Source: DASZIT01 sp035948855 (GTDB lineage Bacteria; Actinomycetota; Acidimicrobiia; Acidimicrobiales; RAAP-2). Taken from it: a stretch of 51,091 bases of DNA. Below, piece by piece: positions 48,701 to 51,091 of the stretch (position 1 is the stretch's first letter; every line of letters starts with the position of its first letter). The stretch is taken from the NCBI GenBank assembly GCA_035948855.1, contig DASZIT010000043.1:1-51091 (forward strand), in the 5' to 3' direction. A model generated the notes under the pieces. That model saw only the letters and a list, made by a program, of their open reading frames with translations. It was not told the DNA's origin and made no database searches. The position numbers were made by a program, and so were the translations under genes.

Positions 48701-50140
48701 ATGCGCGTGGCGATCATCGGTGCCGGGATGGCGGGGATCCTCAGCGCCATCAAGCTGACTGAAGCCGGCTTCGACGAGGTCACCGTCTACGAGAAGGCCG
48801 ACCGCCTCGGCGGCACCTGGAGGGAGAACACCTACCCGGGCATCGCCTGCGACGTTCCCTCTCACCTCTACAGCTATTCGTTCCACCTCAACCCCGACTG
48901 GAGCCACCCGTTCTCACCCGGCCAGGAGATCCAGGCCTACCTCGAGCAGGTGGCCCGGGAGCACCACGTCGACCAGCTCATACGGTTCGGGGAAGAGATC
49001 ACCACTTGCACCTGGAGCGGTGGGCGCTGGCACCTGGATACCGCCGGCGGCCACCACGATGTCGCCGATTTCGTCATCGCCGCCACCGGGGTCCTCCATC
49101 ATCCGAACTATCCCGACATCAAGGACATCGACACCTTCGAAGGATCCATCTTCCACAGCTCCCGGTGGGATCACCGGGTGGCTATTGATGGCGCCCGGGT
49201 CGGCATCATCGGCACCGGCTCGACCGCGGTACAGATGGTGTCGGCGGTGGTCGACCGGGCCCAGAAGCTTTCGCTGTTCCAGCGGACCGCCCAGTGGATC
49301 ATGCCCCAGGAGAACCCCGCCTATGGCGACGAGGAACGGGCCGACTGGGGCCGCAACCCAGCCAAGCTGCAGCAGCTCCACCAGACCCTTTCCGAGCTCT
49401 TCACCAACTTCGCCAACGGCATCGTGGACGCCGGATCGCCGGAGATGGCGATGATCGCCGACATGTGCCGCCAGAACCTCGAAGGGAAGGTGACGGACCC
49501 GGTGCTCCGCGAGCGGCTCCGCCCGAACTACCGGGCGGCGTGCAAACGCCTGGTCATCTCGCCCAACTTCTACGAGAGCATCCAGAGGGAGAATGCCGAG
49601 CTGGTCACCGAGCCCATCGACCACATCGAGGCCCGCGGGATTCGTACTGCGGACGGGCGGCTGCATGACCTCGATGTCATCGTGCTGGCCACCGGATTCA
49701 AGGTCGATGCCTTCATGCGACCGATGTCGGTGATCGGACGGGACGGCATCGACCTTGCCCAGGTGTGGGCCGACCGCCCGAGTGCCTACCTGTCGATATC
49801 GATACCCGGGTTCCCCAACTTCGCCATGGTGAACGGTCCCAACGGCCCGGTGGGGAATTTCTCCCTCATCGAGGTCGCCGAACTGCAATTCGCCTACATC
49901 ATGCAGCTGATCGAGCTGGTCGACTCCGGCCGGTGTCGGGAGATCAGCGCCACCCGGTCGGCCACCGAACAGTTCGAGGCCGAACGGGTGGCCGCCGCGG
50001 CCAACACCATCTGGAGCACCGGCTGTCGCAGCTGGTACCTCGACGACCGGGGCATTCCGGCCACCTGGCCGTGGTCCTTCGGCCGATTCTGCCAGGAGAT
50101 GGAGCGCCCCAGGCTGGACGCCTTCGAGCAACGCCGGTAG
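48701..50140 (+). CDS. FAD-dependent Baeyer-Villiger-type monooxygenase
   Basis: The 479-aa flavoprotein has an N-terminal FAD motif VAIIGAGMAGILSAIKL, the LGGTWRENTYPGIACDVPSHLYSYSF region common to BVMOs, the fingerprint FEGSIFHSSRWDH (FxGxxxHxxxW), a second NADPH motif VGIIGTGSTAVQ, and VIVLATGFKVDAFM. BVMOs insert oxygen beside a ketone using NADPH and O2; related enzymes act on steroids and cyclic ketones. The length is slightly short of typical class I BVMOs. It is divergent from mscL and converges with the AarF kinase gene across 15 bases. Confidence 0.92.
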   Translation: MRVAIIGAGMAGILSAIKLTEAGFDEVTVYEKADRLGGTWRENTYPGIACDVPSHLYSYSFHLNPDWSHPFSPGQEIQAYLEQVAREHHVDQLIRFGEEITTCTWSGGRWHLDTAGGHHDVADFVIAATGVLHHPNYPDIKDIDTFEGSIFHSSRWDHRVAIDGARVGIIGTGSTAVQMVSAVVDRAQKLSLFQRTAQWIMPQENPAYGDEERADWGRNPAKLQQLHQTLSELFTNFANGIVDAGSPEMAMIADMCRQNLEGKVTDPVLRERLRPNYRAACKRLVISPNFYESIQRENAELVTEPIDHIEARGIRTADGRLHDLDVIVLATGFKVDAFMRPMSVIGRDGIDLAQVWADRPSAYLSISIPGFPNFAMVNGPNGPVGNFSLIEVAELQFAYIMQLIELVDSGRCREISATRSATEQFEAERVAAAANTIWSTGCRSWYLDDRGIPATWPWSFGRFCQEMERPRLDAFEQRR

Positions 50141-50155
50141 GTCCCGGCCGTCGCC

Positions 50156-51091
50156 TTACTGCGGCAGCGGGATCCCGAGATCGGCGGCTTTGGCCAGAGC
50201 GGCGTCCGGGAAGATGTTCCTGACCAGAAAAGGGTCATTGACCATCAGGTAGTCGGGGACCAGAGCCTTGGTATAGCGCTCGAGGTAGAGCAGCTGCTTG
50301 GCGATGAGCACCATCTCCCGGGGGGCGGTGGCGCCGAGTGACTCGGCGATGTCGAAGGCTTGCTTCAGCAGTTCTCCGAGGTTGAGGCCGGACACCGACT
50401 GGTCGAGCAGCGGATCGAGGACCACTTTGAGCTGCAGCCCGACCATCTCGTCGCTGAGCTCCATGGAGGCGGGAAAGATCTCGACGTGGCGGAAGGCTCG
50501 GGCGATGCGGGTGTAGTCACGGTCGAACAGGATGGTGAGGAGGACGTCGGAGAGGAACTGCTTCCAGGTGGCGTCCAGCTCGCCCATGATGCCGAAATCG
50601 AGGAACGAGCACCGCCCGTCGTCGAGCAGCCACATGTTCCCGGCGTGCATGTCGCCGTGGAACGGCCCATGGACCAGGGCCGCCTCCAGCCACGCCTTGC
50701 AGCCCCGGCGGAGAACCAGCTCGGCGTCGATGTCCCGCTCCCGGATGGTGTCGAACGCGTCCATCGGGATGCCGACCATCCGTTCCATGCAGATCAGGTG
50801 GGGGCCGCAGTAGTCCCAGAAGACCTCCGGCGCGGTCACCCATTGGTTGTCGCCGAACGCGCCGATGTGATCCCGGAACGAGGCCTGGCGGTGGGCTTCG
50901 AGGGCGAAGTTGAGCTCCTGGTTGGTGACGTGGTGCAGGTCCTCGATGATGGCCGGCGCGTTGAACCGGGCACCCGCCTTGGTGCGGGCCAGGAGTAGGG
51001 CCAGCTTGTGCAGGATGCGCAGGTCGGTGTTCATCCGCCGGGCGATTTCCGGGCGCTGGAGCTTGACCACCGCGTCGCGTCCGTCGGGGAG
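50156..51091 (-). CDS. AarF/ABC1/UbiB-family atypical kinase, 5' end beyond the window
   Basis: The visible 312 residues continue unbroken past the window edge (LPDGRDAVVKLQRPEI), so the N-terminus with the KxGQ motif is missing. Seen are VVKLQRPEI with the conserved lysine, NQELNFALEAHRQASF, HLICMERMVGIPMD, the catalytic HGDMHAGNMWLLDDG and the metal-binding FLDFGIMGEL (DFG). The family includes UbiB/Coq8, which supports quinone synthesis in membranes, and mycobacterial MABC1-type proteins. Few hydrophobic helices are visible in this fragment. The substrate or client is unknown. Confidence 0.9.
   Translation of the reverse strand, partial: LPDGRDAVVKLQRPEIARRMNTDLRILHKLALLLARTKAGARFNAPAIIEDLHHVTNQELNFALEAHRQASFRDHIGAFGDNQWVTAPEVFWDYCGPHLICMERMVGIPMDAFDTIRERDIDAELVLRRGCKAWLEAALVHGPFHGDMHAGNMWLLDDGRCSFLDFGIMGELDATWKQFLSDVLLTILFDRDYTRIARAFRHVEIFPASMELSDEMVGLQLKVVLDPLLDQSVSGLNLGELLKQAFDIAESLGATAPREMVLIAKQLLYLERYTKALVPDYLMVNDPFLVRNIFPDAALAKAADLGIPLPQ

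Overview
The window is high-GC DNA (very GC-rich third codon positions, many GTG starts, frequent 4-base ATGA/GTGA start-stop overlaps). The gene content is actinobacterial: a SenX3/RegX3-type two-component pair, polyphosphate glucokinase, ClpS followed by a DUF2017 gene, two F420/LLM-type oxidoreductases, ctaA/ctaB beside an ABC-2 transporter, and many acyl-CoA and P450 genes. A chromosome of the class Acidimicrobiia or a near relative is my best guess; this is inference from content, not a database match.

Layout. 1-9431 is housekeeping: a tRNA-Glu/Asp/Phe cluster, DUF2017, clpS, ctaA, divergent ctaB with a membrane-anchored thioredoxin gene, an ABC-2 exporter, serS with a histidine-rich lipoprotein gene, and regX3/senX3-like regulators. 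9550-15841 is a tightly coupled five-gene operon encoding the membrane and ATPase core of a type IV secretion-like apparatus (small membrane protein, TrbL/VirB6-like, VirB3/VirB4-N-like, VirB4 ATPase, VirD4/TraG ATPase). No relaxase, integrase or repeat borders are visible. I consider it the most interesting system here.

15864-29358 is mainly catabolic: an SDR; an amidohydrolase, class II aldolase and P450 operon facing an amidase/LLM operon; polyphosphate glucokinase convergent with a CHAD protein; two quinone-reductase-like MDR genes; and a thiolase-fold/DUF35 pair next to a family III CoA-transferase. The thiolase-fold protein and the CoA-transferase both appear to lack expected catalytic residues. 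29475-36528 starts with tRNA-Arg(ACG) and holds a large secreted CocE-type hydrolase with an LAFTG cell-wall sorting tail, then three regulator-centred units: TetR with SDR/VOC/DsbA-like genes, and MarR with an FAD oxidoreductase, each with visible operator-like repeats. 36706-51091 holds GH15 glucosidase, hydroxyacid dehydrogenase, enoyl-CoA hydratase, two acyl-CoA ligases, a phosphotriesterase-like hydrolase, a FUSC transporter, an ArsR regulator with a small divergent gene, an LLM/MscL pair, a Baeyer-Villiger-type monooxygenase and a truncated AarF/UbiB kinase.

Many first genes of transcription units have a TANNNT hexamer ending 6-7 bases before the start codon, which suggests widespread leaderless transcription. 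No CRISPR array, rRNA, insertion sequence or prophage gene was seen. No gene-free stretch exceeds 300 bases; the longest intergenic spaces are about 140-210 bases and hold divergent promoters.
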